A stretch of 64,000 nucleotides of DNA from Tenacibaculum sp. MAR_2009_124 (lineage in GTDB: Bacteria > Bacteroidota > Bacteroidia > Flavobacteriales > Flavobacteriaceae), in contig NZ_FNSF01000003.1 of assembly GCF_900105455.1 (NCBI RefSeq), positions 124,001-188,000 on the forward strand. The letters run 5' to 3'. Both the position numbers and the translations under genes were made by a program. The notes beneath the pieces were generated by a model that was given only the letters and a program-made list of their open reading frames with translations, had not been told where the DNA came from and did not search any database. Shown in pieces: positions 53,634 through 62,013 of the stretch; positions within the stretch are counted from its first letter, which is position 1, and each line of letters starts with the position of its first letter.

Positions 53634-54326
53634 TTACTGTAGTCCTCTTCGTAAATCATTTTTTAATTGATTTCGTTTCGAACTATACTTTTTTGATTCT
53701 TTTTGTTTTTTAAAATCCGTTCCAATAAAAACCTTTACGGGATTCCCTCTTTCTAAAGTCAAATGATTTCCCCATTGCTGTTTATCACTTTCCTTTAGTT
53801 TTTCAGAATAACATTCATTCACTTTGGCTTTTAATCGCTCAACAGCTATTTTTCTGTTTTGATGCTGCGAACGACTATCCGACACCAGTACCTGAACTCC
53901 TGTAGGTTTATGCTTTGCTCGTATTGCAGAGCTTACTTTATTTACATGTTGCCCTCCAGGTCCAGAACTTCGAATGGCTTGGAATTCAATATCCATATAA
54001 GCAAAGGATTCACTTTGTATTCCAGATAATTCAAAACAACCAATAAACCAATTCTTTCGTTTATGATGTTTTCGGAATTGAGAAACTCCTATCCATTGGA
54101 TGGTGCCTAACCAATTATTTAAATATTGATTGAGATCTTTACTTTTTAGTTGTATAAGAACCGACTGCACTGTTCCATTTTCGATACCATTCTCTTTTTG
54201 AATGATTTCATATGTTATGTTTTTACTTTGTATTTCTTTTAAAAATATCTTTAACACTTTCGCGACTACCCAAGCGCATTCGGCAGGACCTTTCGCTGCT
54301 GTTATTTGTATAATTTTTGTTTGCAT
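53634..54326 (-). CDS. prfH: Peptide chain release factor H (PrfH)
   Basis: 230 residues. An RF-1-type catalytic domain with SSGPGGQHVNKVSSAIRAKH (GGQ) and TGVQVLVSDSRSQHQNR, but without the codon-recognition domains of RF1/RF2. The N-terminal ~100 residues are specific to PrfH. PrfH works with its partner RtcB: it releases peptides from ribosomes whose 16S decoding centre has been cleaved so that RtcB can religate the rRNA (established for RtcB2-PrfH pairs). rtcB lies 1.4 kb upstream in the same direction. Confidence 0.9.
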   Translation of the reverse strand: MQTKIIQITAAKGPAECAWVVAKVLKIFLKEIQSKNITYEIIQKENGIENGTVQSVLIQLKSKDLNQYLNNWLGTIQWIGVSQFRKHHKRKNWFIGCFELSGIQSESFAYMDIEFQAIRSSGPGGQHVNKVSSAIRAKHKPTGVQVLVSDSRSQHQNRKIAVERLKAKVNECYSEKLKESDKQQWGNHLTLERGNPVKVFIGTDFKKQKESKKYSSKRNQLKNDLRRGLQ

Positions 54327-54346
54327 GTTATCTATAAGGAATATCC

Positions 54347-54541
54347 TTATGGGATTTTAGACAACAATGGATTTCCGATTAAATTTTTACCATTTACTAG
54401 TAACTCAAACGCTTTTTTTACTGCCCAGCAATTACCACTGGCGTGAATATTACTCACTAAGTGAGATTTAAAATACTCAACATTATAGCTTAACCCTTTT
54501 AATGGCTTTATTAAAGAGTTTTCACTGATGCTAAAGGTCAA
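54347..54541 (-). CDS. C-terminal part of a nucleotidyltransferase, out of frame
   Basis: Open frame of 64 residues with only a TTG start overlapping the stop of the gene at 54538-54978. HASGNCWAVKKAFELLVNGK and NPLLSKIP look like the natural C-terminal continuation of that nucleotidyltransferase. The overlap (TTGA) follows a T5 run (sense GGTTTTTATAATTGA), so the two are probably one gene broken by a frameshift, or joined by frameshifting. Confidence 0.5.
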   Translation of the reverse strand: MTFSISENSLIKPLKGLSYNVEYFKSHLVSNIHASGNCWAVKKAFELLVNGKNLIGNPLLSKIP

Positions 54542-54978
54542 TTATAAAAACCTAAGAGTGTTTTTGGAGCTACTAAAGTCCAATTATTGACCTCAATAGT
54601 TTCTATATTCTTCGCTTCAAAAAAATCTATAGTTACTTTATATTGTTTTCCATTGGGTAACCAATCTATTTTTTCATAACGTCTGAAATTCTCGTTGCTC
54701 GGTAAATGGTCATATCTTGTCCATACTTTCTCAAAATCATTTTCTTGTAATAATAGCATTACTTGAGCTACATTTTCAGGATGAACGAAAATATCAATGT
54801 CTTTATGATCATGAGCATGTTTGTATTCTATGTGGTTTTCTTCTGACATAAAATGCCATGCCCAACCTCCTGAGACAATAATCCATTGTTGTACTATTTT
54901 TAATATTTCTAGGCCTTTGTCTATTTTATATTGCGGCCATATTTCTCCGTATCTTTTTGTGTTGTGTTCTCTTTTCAT
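54538..54978 (-). CDS. Nucleotidyltransferase-fold protein, N-terminal part
   Basis: 146 residues. VSGGWAWHFMSEENH and HDHKDIDIFVHPEN give the GG and DxD-type motif of the polymerase-beta nucleotidyltransferase fold (a GGxW variant). The substrate is unknown; RNA end or tRNA modification is suggested by neighbours. The frame ends LLGFYN early compared with the fold; the remainder continues in the adjacent frame at 54347-54541. Confidence 0.68.
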   Translation of the reverse strand: MKREHNTKRYGEIWPQYKIDKGLEILKIVQQWIIVSGGWAWHFMSEENHIEYKHAHDHKDIDIFVHPENVAQVMLLLQENDFEKVWTRYDHLPSNENFRRYEKIDWLPNGKQYKVTIDFFEAKNIETIEVNNWTLVAPKTLLGFYN

Positions 54979-55195
54979 TTTTTATGTTTTTATGTTTTTA
55001 TAATGAACTTGTTTAAACTTTTTCTATTTGCTAAAAAATTGCTGTTTTCAGCCCTGTAATTGTCTTTTCTTCTTTCCGTAGCCCTGCTATGCAATTCAAA
55101 AAAGCCTTCAACAATACTTAAAACTTCTAATTTTCGCTTAAACACAAAAAACTTAAACAAGTTCAATTTCTTTTTTATTATTCTTTGTTGAGGTA
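54979..55195. other. Intergenic region
   Basis: 217 bases, AT-rich, with the word TTGTTTAAACTTTTTC / AAACTTAAACAAGTTC near its two ends (weak inverted similarity). No gene seen. Confidence 0.4.
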
Positions 55196-55498
55196 CTAGC
55201 TTAATTCCATTCGGTTTCTTGGTATGTAACCTGGTCCGCTACAACCACAAGAATGGTATGATATTCCTAATTCTATCAAGTCTTTAAGAAACTTCCATTT
55301 TTTCACATCAGTTTTTCTTGGTATCTCACAATCTTTGCCCACATTTGTCATAATGGATCTACAGTTTGGACAATGAGAAACTGTTTCTTTTTGGTCCTTT
55401 TCCCCACTAAAGTCAACTAACAACCTTCTCTTAAATCCCTTTTGACACTTAAAACAGACAAAGTGTGATTTGTACACATGTTCGGCATATCTACACAT
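55196..55498 (-). CDS. Zinc-ribbon protein
   Basis: 100 residues with two Cys pairs, FVCFKCQKGFKRR and HCPNCRSIMT, a likely zinc ribbon, then SYHSCGCSGPGYIP with two more Cys. Typical of small nucleic-acid-binding proteins in Bacteroidota. It lies between rtcB and the nucleotidyltransferase in the same direction. Confidence 0.75.
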   Translation of the reverse strand: MCRYAEHVYKSHFVCFKCQKGFKRRLLVDFSGEKDQKETVSHCPNCRSIMTNVGKDCEIPRKTDVKKWKFLKDLIELGISYHSCGCSGPGYIPRNRMELS

Positions 55499-55533
55499 AA
55501 CTTCACTTTTTAATTAATGGTTACTTCAATAAC

Positions 55534-55587
55534 AGTTCTCGATACAATTTTTATACGTTTCTCTAAGAAAAATCACTCGAACTGACA
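55534..55587. repeat. REP-like dispersed palindrome, copy 3
   Basis: CAGTTCTCGATACAATTTTT ... AAAAATCACTCGAACTGAC, nearly identical to 53573-53626. Confidence 0.7.
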
Positions 55588-55701
55588 ACTTAGTAATCCT
55601 TTTTACCCAGTCATTTCGAAGAAGCCACGGCGACTGAGAAATCCATCTTACTCAAGGTATATTTCTCTACATCTACTATTGGTTTATAATCGTATACTGT
55701 T

Positions 55702-55719
55702 AAGGGGTTTAAACCCCTT
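55702..55719. repeat. Perfect 18-bp palindrome after rtcB
   Basis: AAGGGGTTTAAACCCCTT, seven bases after the rtcB stop (leftward). Could be a dispersed repeat or a weak terminator. Confidence 0.55.
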
Positions 55720-55725
55720 GATGAA

Positions 55726-57117
55726 CTAACGATCCATTCGAACAATTTTCGGAGTAAAGGTTCCTAATACTTCTACTAACTCTTGTTGGTTGCCCATTAC
55801 TTTTTTAATGTTTTTATAAGCCATTGGTGCTTCATCTACCCCTCCACCAATAAGTGTTACTCCGTTCATTTTCAACTGATGTTTGATATCACTTTTGGTA
55901 AACTTCTCTTTACACTTTCTTCGAGAATGCTTTCTTCCTGCTCCATGCGATGCCGAAAACAAACTATCTTCATTTCCCAGTCCTCTAACAATAAAACCTG
56001 GAGCTACCATAGATCCTGGAATAATTCCTAAGGCTCCTTTTCCTGCTGGAGTTGCTCCCTTGCGATGAACAATATGTTCTTCGCCATTAATGGTTTCTTT
56101 CCAAGCGAAATTGTGATGATTCTCAATAGTCGCAATTGATTTACTTCCCAATAGTTTACCTATTCTTTTATGAATATTATCGTGACATGCCTTTGCATAA
56201 TCTCCAGCCAAATTCATAGCTAACCAATATTCTTGTCCGTCGTGCGTATTTAAATCTAACCAAGCCAAATGCTGTACGTTCTTTGGAAGTGGACACTGCT
56301 TGCTAGCCAAATAACTATAGTGTTTTGCAATGTTAGCCCCCAAGCCTCTGCTCCCACTATGGGTTAATAAGCCAACATATTGTCCAACGGGCACCTTAAA
56401 TTCGTTATTCTCTTCTGTTATATCAACAGTTCCAAATTCAACAAAATGATTACCTCCTCCTGAGGTTCCTAATTGATTATATGCCTTTATCTTTAATTTT
56501 TTCAACAAAGGGATGTCCTGAAATGCCGCATTTTCAAATATTTCATGATCATGTTTTTGGCGGTGTGTTTCATACATTCCAAATTTTGTATGTTCTTTTA
56601 GTATATTCTCCAGTTGATGTTGTTTACCTTTTAGATAACTCGCCTTCATTGGATAAATACTTAAACTCATCCGACAACCAATATCCAAACCTACTCCATA
56701 AGGAATTACCGCATTATCTGTGGCTAAAACACCACCAATAGGTAATCCGTATCCTGAATGTGCATCTGGCATTAAAGCCCCTGCTTTCGCTATTGGTAAT
56801 TTTAATGCGTCATATAATTGAAACTTCGCTTGCTCATCAATTTCATTTTCACCATAAATACTAAATGGAGCACGAGTGTTCCTTAATTTGTGCATTTGAA
56901 CCTCAACGGGTTTTATCAATCCTTCAACAACCTTTCCCCAGATAGCATTGCCTTCAAATTTTTCTGGATTCAACAATACCTCCTTTGCTTCTTCTAAAAT
57001 GCGATCTTTCTTTTCTTTTTTTCTATATCTATGTATTTGCCCTAAAGCAATATTTATACTATTGTTTTGTGGAAACCCTAATTTGATTAGATCTTTTCCT
57101 TTTAACTTCTTTCCCAT
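55726..57117 (-). CDS. rtcB: RtcB-family RNA-splicing ligase
   Basis: 463 residues. Conserved motifs: PDAHSGYGLPIGGVLATDNA, GVGLDIGCRMS (metal-binding Cys), GGGNHFVEFG, LLTHSGSRGLGANIAK, and SASHGAGRKHSRRK with the guanylylated His. It seals RNA ends with 2',3'-cyclic or 3'-phosphate to 5'-OH ends, using GTP and Mn2+. It is the tRNA-splicing ligase of archaea and animals and an RNA-repair ligase in bacteria. Here it is linked to prfH. Its start overlaps the upstream basic protein gene by 16 bases. Confidence 0.95.
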   Translation of the reverse strand: MGKKLKGKDLIKLGFPQNNSINIALGQIHRYRKKEKKDRILEEAKEVLLNPEKFEGNAIWGKVVEGLIKPVEVQMHKLRNTRAPFSIYGENEIDEQAKFQLYDALKLPIAKAGALMPDAHSGYGLPIGGVLATDNAVIPYGVGLDIGCRMSLSIYPMKASYLKGKQHQLENILKEHTKFGMYETHRQKHDHEIFENAAFQDIPLLKKLKIKAYNQLGTSGGGNHFVEFGTVDITEENNEFKVPVGQYVGLLTHSGSRGLGANIAKHYSYLASKQCPLPKNVQHLAWLDLNTHDGQEYWLAMNLAGDYAKACHDNIHKRIGKLLGSKSIATIENHHNFAWKETINGEEHIVHRKGATPAGKGALGIIPGSMVAPGFIVRGLGNEDSLFSASHGAGRKHSRRKCKEKFTKSDIKHQLKMNGVTLIGGGVDEAPMAYKNIKKVMGNQQELVEVLGTFTPKIVRMDR

Positions 57118-57788
57118 GATATTTCTTCTTTTATCAGTTTCTCAATTGAATAATGTTTGATTCTCTTCATTTGAGATTTTACTTTTCTTCGTGTTCTTTT
57201 TAATTCAGTTTTGTCGTAATACTTCCAATTGTAGATTTTCCTAGTAATTTCATAATATCCACTTCTTAAAAGTTTACTTTCCAAAAAGCTATCTTCACTT
57301 AATAAGTCAGGATCAATCCTTTTTGAATGTGTTACATAAGCCCTTGTAAATTTTATTCGATAAGCTCCTTTCGGAATTCTTACGTAAAATCTTAGCTTTA
57401 GTTTTTTAGCTTCATTCCTATAATAGAATGAAGTACACATAGCTTTAGCTGGCTCGCTTAGTTTATTAAATTGCTTTTTACTTATTGTTGGAAAATCTTT
57501 GTAAATCAAATACTTTGACACCCTATTTATCCATTTTCTCTCGGCTAATTCTTTTGTTCTTCCCCAATATGCTCTTTCAACTTGATTAAAAAGCTCTTCA
57601 ATAGCCACACGATTTTTATAGCGTTCTATGTTTTGGGTAATTACAATTTCTTTAAACCATCCATGACGAATAGGTCTTTCCAGTTTTCGATATCCAAGAT
57701 TTCTTAACTCTTTGTAAATTTCATATTGTCTTTTTAGAATACGACGCACTTCTTTAAGCCTAAAAGACTTTAAGTTTTGTGGTTTCAA
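57102..57788 (-). CDS. Basic protein of unknown function, first gene of the rtcB operon
   Basis: 228 residues, very rich in Lys/Arg/Tyr (RRILKRQYEIYKELRNLGYR; RTRRKVKSQMKRIKHYS). No recognised domain; charge suggests nucleic-acid binding. It overlaps the rtcB start by 16 bases, so the two are translationally coupled. A leader with terminator and antiterminator lies upstream. Confidence 0.72.
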   Translation of the reverse strand: MKPQNLKSFRLKEVRRILKRQYEIYKELRNLGYRKLERPIRHGWFKEIVITQNIERYKNRVAIEELFNQVERAYWGRTKELAERKWINRVSKYLIYKDFPTISKKQFNKLSEPAKAMCTSFYYRNEAKKLKLRFYVRIPKGAYRIKFTRAYVTHSKRIDPDLLSEDSFLESKLLRSGYYEITRKIYNWKYYDKTELKRTRRKVKSQMKRIKHYSIEKLIKEEISWERS

Positions 57789-57854
57789 AAAATACTTGTT
57801 TTACGATTTATTCCTGCTTCGGAATTTTAATCGATAACTTTTTGGAGTTACAGC

Positions 57855-57937
57855 AAAAAAAACCCGAAACTTTTAGGGCTTCGGATTACTTTGCATATAT
57901 AATAAGTTACTATTTATAAGAAAAGTAATCACGAAGC
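57855..57937 (-). promoter_or_regulatory. Terminator/antiterminator leader of the rtcB operon
   Basis: In the leftward RNA, GCTTCG-T-GATTACTTT (57922-57937) can pair with AAAGTAATC-CGAAGC (57878-57892), 15 bp with one bulge. The strand CCGAA of that helix (57880-57884) can instead pair with TTCGG (57864-57868) to form a hairpin followed by T8 (57855-57862). The two helices are mutually exclusive, as in attenuators and riboswitches. Confidence 0.6.
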
Positions 57938-58041
57938 GTCTGCTTTTTTGATCCTAGATCAGTATAACAGCTCTGTTGTTCTATATTAATTACAAACATT
58001 GGACTTCGTTATTAAAATTATTTTGTTGCGTTATTGCGATG

Positions 58042-58049
58042 CAAATATG
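58042..58049 (-). promoter_or_regulatory. -7 box of the rtcB operon
   Basis: CATATTTG followed by CATCG, the same 13 bases as at the small-peptide promoter near 49615. About 250 bases of leader follow before the first gene. Confidence 0.5.
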
Positions 58050-58238
58050 TATACTTTTTTCTTAACCTGCAAATAAAAATAAATCTCAACTTACTGAAAA
58101 TCAAACAAATAACTCTTTATTTATGCGATAGATTTCTACTCCGCTTTTTGCAGATCTTATAACACCTTGATTCTTCGATATGTATACTTTTCAATTACAC
58201 TTGTCAATGTGGTTTTCAGGTTTTATTTTTTTTCATAA

Positions 58239-58272
58239 AAAAAGCGTCCAAAATTAATTTTGGACGCTTTTT
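58239..58272. terminator. 34-bp perfect palindromic terminator
   Basis: AAAAAGCGTCCAAAATT and its complement. In the leftward sense it is followed by more T and ends the 21-residue peptide gene. Confidence 0.8.
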
Positions 58273-58293
58273 GCTTTTTTATATTGTGAATTA

Positions 58294-58359
58294 TTACCTA
58301 AAACCTACCCCACAAAAGCGCATTTGAGCGTCCTGATATGTTTGTTTTAGTATTGTCAT
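58294..58359 (-). CDS. 21-residue peptide gene
   Basis: ATG at 58359, two stops in a row at the end. The peptide is MTILKQTYQDAQ then MRFCGVGFR. It has its own -7 box (CATATTTG, 58398-58405, 38 bases upstream) and a terminator 21 bases after the stop, so it is a self-contained transcript next to the rtcB operon promoter. No family recognised; a translated leader or small regulatory RNA are alternatives. Confidence 0.45.
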   Translation of the reverse strand: MTILKQTYQDAQMRFCGVGFR

Positions 58360-58533
58360 AGGTATAATTTTACGTTGTTTTTTACTTTAATGAACGGCAA
58401 ATATGGTTAATTTTCTTAAAAATTCCCAAATATTTTATAGAATATTATGGTTTGTTAGGTTCATAAAATGAATTATACAACTATAATAAATAGGAAGTAA
58501 TTATATTTGCACCAAAAAAATAGCTGCATTAGT

Positions 58534-59091
58534 ATGACAAAAGAAAATTTGTTAGAGTCGAAATTAAAAAGACTAAAAATTTCCTATTCCAGAGAGAACA
58601 ATAAAATTGTAATTGGCAAACCTAAAATGGATTACCCCATATTTTTTGGGTTAATTGTGTTTCCTGCAATTTTAGGTATAGCTTTACTAGTCTTCTTGTT
58701 ATCCGATTCTTCCTCTCCTTATGGAATTACCAATGGAAAAGTAATTGGTGCTTTAATTTTACTTTTTGGAACTGCTTTCTTCAATATTTCTAGAATGCGA
58801 GCAAAATCGCAATCCAATCAAAATTTAAAAATATTATTGAACAATTCAATACAAATAAAAAGCAGTACTAAAGAAGTGAGGTTAGATAGTACCAATTCGA
58901 AACGTTTTGAACCCAGAATTAAGGAAGTTCAAGATGATGTTTTAGAGGGAACTCTAGTGTTAATCGATAAATCTAATAACGAGTATCAAATTTTAGGTTT
59001 TGATTCTGAAAATGAACACTATTTAAAGGATGATCTAAAATGGTTCTTAGATTATTTCACTGATTACTTAGAACTAAATAAAAACAATTAA
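58534..59091 (+). CDS. Hypothetical membrane protein
   Basis: About 185 residues from the ATG at 58534; a perfect TATATTTG -7 box at 58502-58509 excludes a start further upstream. Two hydrophobic helices (FFGLIVFPAILGIALLVFLL and VIGALILLFGTAFFNIS), then a ~110-residue cytosolic domain ending in acidic/aromatic sequence. Not recognised. It lies 16 bases before the next gene. Confidence 0.7.
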   Translation: MTKENLLESKLKRLKISYSRENNKIVIGKPKMDYPIFFGLIVFPAILGIALLVFLLSDSSSPYGITNGKVIGALILLFGTAFFNISRMRAKSQSNQNLKILLNNSIQIKSSTKEVRLDSTNSKRFEPRIKEVQDDVLEGTLVLIDKSNNEYQILGFDSENEHYLKDDLKWFLDYFTDYLELNKNN

Positions 59092-59107
59092 ATCAATTTA
59101 AATTACT

Positions 59108-60601
59108 ATGAAAACATTTTACACACTTTGTCTTCTACTACTTTCTCTTCAGGTAGTCGGACAATCGACGTCACTCAAAGCTACAGAAACAAAGCCATTT
59201 AAGGATAAAGTAAAAGCCTATGAAATTACCTCTATTTTTACTTCGGAATCAGGTGAAACCATTATTGCTAGAAATGGAAGAAAAAAATTCTTGTTTGATG
59301 TCTTTAATAATAATTCTGACAAGATATTTTCAGAAGTTATTAAAAGTAGTAGAAAGGAAAAACACGTTGGAGAATTATTCTATAATAACAAACTTAACTT
59401 TTTTACAGTTTATGCTCCTAAAAAAGATGAACGAATTCTATTTTGTCATACTATAGATTTGAACAAAAAATCTTATTCTAAAAAAACGATATTCGAAACA
59501 ACTGTTGAGAAAAAACAGAGCTTATTTGGTTCAAGAAAAAATCATAATACGAGTTTTGCTTTATCTCCAAATGGTAATTTCTTTGCGATTGCTACAGATA
59601 ATATTAGAAAGAATAAGAATTCCTATACTATAAGGGTTTTCAATGTAACATCTAATAACTTAGTTTATAAAACTGCTTATCAAGAAAGTAGCGACAGATC
59701 ATTTACTCACAATGATCTATATATTGATGATAACGCAAATGTTTATTCTTTGGGAAAGCTTTATGTTAAGAATCATAAATCAAAAAAACATCAAAAGAAA
59801 ACCAATTACCAATTCGTACTAAATAAAATTACGAAAGAAGGAAACACTGAATTATTAATTGATTTAGATACAGAACATATTAGGTCTCTAAGAATTATTC
59901 CTAATGAGAATAGCATACAACTGACTGGGTTTTATTCTGAAATAAATGAAAGCAGAATTAAAGGAGCCTGCAATTTTATGGTGAATACTACCGAGTTTAA
60001 ATTAGACAATAAGAAAGCTCAAGTTTTACCAAAACAAGTTTATGACGATTTATATAATTACAGGGCAGCGAAAAGAAAAAAGAAGAAAAACAAAGAACTA
60101 AGTAATTTCGAAATAGACCATGTTTTAACTGACAGTAAAGGAAATACTTATTTAATCGCTGAAGAGTTTTACATAACGCAAGCCTATGTTCATAATGGTA
60201 CTATGGGCGGTTATTGGGTAACTACTTATCATTATGATGACATTTTAATTCTAAAAAACACAAAAGATGGTAATTTAGAATGGGGAAGAAGTATTTTTAA
60301 AAGAGCTACAGCTCCTTCTTATAATGCTTTTATAAAAAATGACAAGCTTCATGTTATCCTTAATTCAGGGAAACATTTATTAAAGAAAAAAGACGGGAGA
60401 ACCAAAGTATCGAGAGGTTGGTTCGAATCTACCTCACTGTACGATATTGAATATTCAGAAAATGGAGATGTTTCCTACAATAAAATACAAGATAACAGAT
60501 CCAATACTTACTATTCGCCATACTTCGGGACTTACGACATCGAAAGATTCATTATGATAAGCACGAACGGTACTAAGAAAAGGTTTATGATCTTGGAGTA
60601 A
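59108..60601 (+). CDS. Secreted hypothetical protein
   Basis: 497 residues, signal peptide MKTFYTLCLLLLSLQVVGQ. Rich in Lys and Asn, with repeated beta-type segments (SFALSPNGNFFAIATDNIR; YTIRVFNVTSNNLVYKT) suggesting a propeller-like fold. No T9SS C-terminal domain is visible. Probably co-transcribed with the preceding membrane protein gene. Function unknown. Confidence 0.7.
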   Translation: MKTFYTLCLLLLSLQVVGQSTSLKATETKPFKDKVKAYEITSIFTSESGETIIARNGRKKFLFDVFNNNSDKIFSEVIKSSRKEKHVGELFYNNKLNFFTVYAPKKDERILFCHTIDLNKKSYSKKTIFETTVEKKQSLFGSRKNHNTSFALSPNGNFFAIATDNIRKNKNSYTIRVFNVTSNNLVYKTAYQESSDRSFTHNDLYIDDNANVYSLGKLYVKNHKSKKHQKKTNYQFVLNKITKEGNTELLIDLDTEHIRSLRIIPNENSIQLTGFYSEINESRIKGACNFMVNTTEFKLDNKKAQVLPKQVYDDLYNYRAAKRKKKKNKELSNFEIDHVLTDSKGNTYLIAEEFYITQAYVHNGTMGGYWVTTYHYDDILILKNTKDGNLEWGRSIFKRATAPSYNAFIKNDKLHVILNSGKHLLKKKDGRTKVSRGWFESTSLYDIEYSENGDVSYNKIQDNRSNTYYSPYFGTYDIERFIMISTNGTKKRFMILE

Positions 60602-60636
60602 ATACCATTTAAGGTATTATCTATTTCCTGCGAAAT

Positions 60637-61164
60637 TTACCTTGGTCCTACTGCGATAAAAGAAAACCAAGAATCTTCTCTAACATTCTCGCCTTCGTTG
60701 TCATGTGTTACTACAACTACTCTTGAATTAGAAAGAAATATAATGTTTACAACATTATCTTCATAGTTATTAAGAGCATTGAGATCGCCTGGCGTGAATG
60801 TTACTGATGGTACACCTGTAAAAGGATTCGAAAAATCAATTTGATATCTTGAACTCGTTAATTTTGTAACTGTAAAACCTGTTCCTTGAGCAATTGTACC
60901 GTTTGCATTTACATTGCCTCGTATCAATTTCAGATCTTCATTAATAAAACTTCCTAAACCGATGGGAAGCCATTCCGTTCCGGTGTATTTATAAAGTTTA
61001 TTGTCAGTAGAATTGTAAATAAAACTTCCTTGATTGGGAGTTACAACACTATTCATCTCAGTATTGCTTAAAACGGGGATGGCCATAATTGAATTTGCTT
61101 CAATTTGAGCTATACTCAGCCATGTATAACAAAGGAAAAAACACAGGAGGAATTTTCTAATCAT
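60637..61164 (-). CDS. Secreted hypothetical protein
   Basis: 175 residues with a signal peptide (FLLCFFLCYTWLSIAQ). NQGSFIYNSTDNKLYKYTG is a motif often seen in Flavobacteria surface proteins and phage-tail-like repeats. The rest is beta-rich and ends WFSFIAVGPR. Function unknown. Confidence 0.7.
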   Translation of the reverse strand: MIRKFLLCFFLCYTWLSIAQIEANSIMAIPVLSNTEMNSVVTPNQGSFIYNSTDNKLYKYTGTEWLPIGLGSFINEDLKLIRGNVNANGTIAQGTGFTVTKLTSSRYQIDFSNPFTGVPSVTFTPGDLNALNNYEDNVVNIIFLSNSRVVVVTHDNEGENVREDSWFSFIAVGPR

Positions 61165-61320
61165 ATAATTATTTATGTTTAGATTATCTATTAATTAAAC
61201 TATGTAGTAGCTGTGTTTTGTTTGGGTGCGGCAAATATATAATAAAAAACAGTTTAATTAAAGTGCTTTTTTTATCAATTTCTTGTTAATTCTGTCTTTT
61301 TTTCAACAAATACACAAAAA

Positions 61321-61998
61321 CTAATCATTGATCTCAAGTGGTTCTACAAAACCAATAAATTCGAGATTGGAAAGTTTCCAACGAGCACCATGTCCACTAG
61401 AAATGCGCACCTCATAAACCAATTCATGTTTATAATGATAGTAAACATTCCACCAAGTTTTATTGAAAAGTAAGTTCTTTACTACTTCTCTTGCCCTTTC
61501 TTCTTTTTGATTCGGATTTCCTTCGATTTTTCCCCAGAAAGAGTTTTCTACTCTTTCCGAATGCTTCTCACATGCTCTCAATCCTTTTGACAATTGTTTA
61601 TTATAAGGCTTAAACGTCTTCTTAAAAACTTCGTCATCAATTGGAGGAATTCCTTGTTCATTTTTAACAGAAGCTGGTGTAATTCGCTGTCCAAGAACTA
61701 CAAGAACGTCATTAATTGGAATGAGCTTTAGTTTCTCAAGAATTAAATCGATATCCTTTTCTTCATTGAAAAAATGAAATTTCTCAAAAATCTCCTTACG
61801 ATCAACTTTTAGTTCTTCAGAAAATCTTGGTTCCCTAAATTTCTCGATTGATAAATAGTCTCGTTGATATGACTGAACATTTTGTGCTAAAATTGTTACG
61901 TGTTCTTCTTTCAACTGAAGAAAATAGTGATTCATTTCCAACGCCAAAAGTTGTTTTTGAACTTCAATCAGTTTATTAAAAATATGATTCTCTCGCAT
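61321..61998 (-). CDS. Conserved hypothetical protein with GHGARW motif
   Basis: 225 residues, cytosolic, charged. The end RISSGHGARWKLSNLEFIGF looks like a conserved family C-terminus, but I cannot name the family. It lies 15 bases after the DUF434-type gene, so it is part of a leftward operon with that gene and the nucleotidyltransferase at the window edge. Confidence 0.65.
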   Translation of the reverse strand: MRENHIFNKLIEVQKQLLALEMNHYFLQLKEEHVTILAQNVQSYQRDYLSIEKFREPRFSEELKVDRKEIFEKFHFFNEEKDIDLILEKLKLIPINDVLVVLGQRITPASVKNEQGIPPIDDEVFKKTFKPYNKQLSKGLRACEKHSERVENSFWGKIEGNPNQKEERAREVVKNLLFNKTWWNVYYHYKHELVYEVRISSGHGARWKLSNLEFIGFVEPLEIND

Positions 61999-62013
61999 AG
62001 TTATTTCTTTTTA

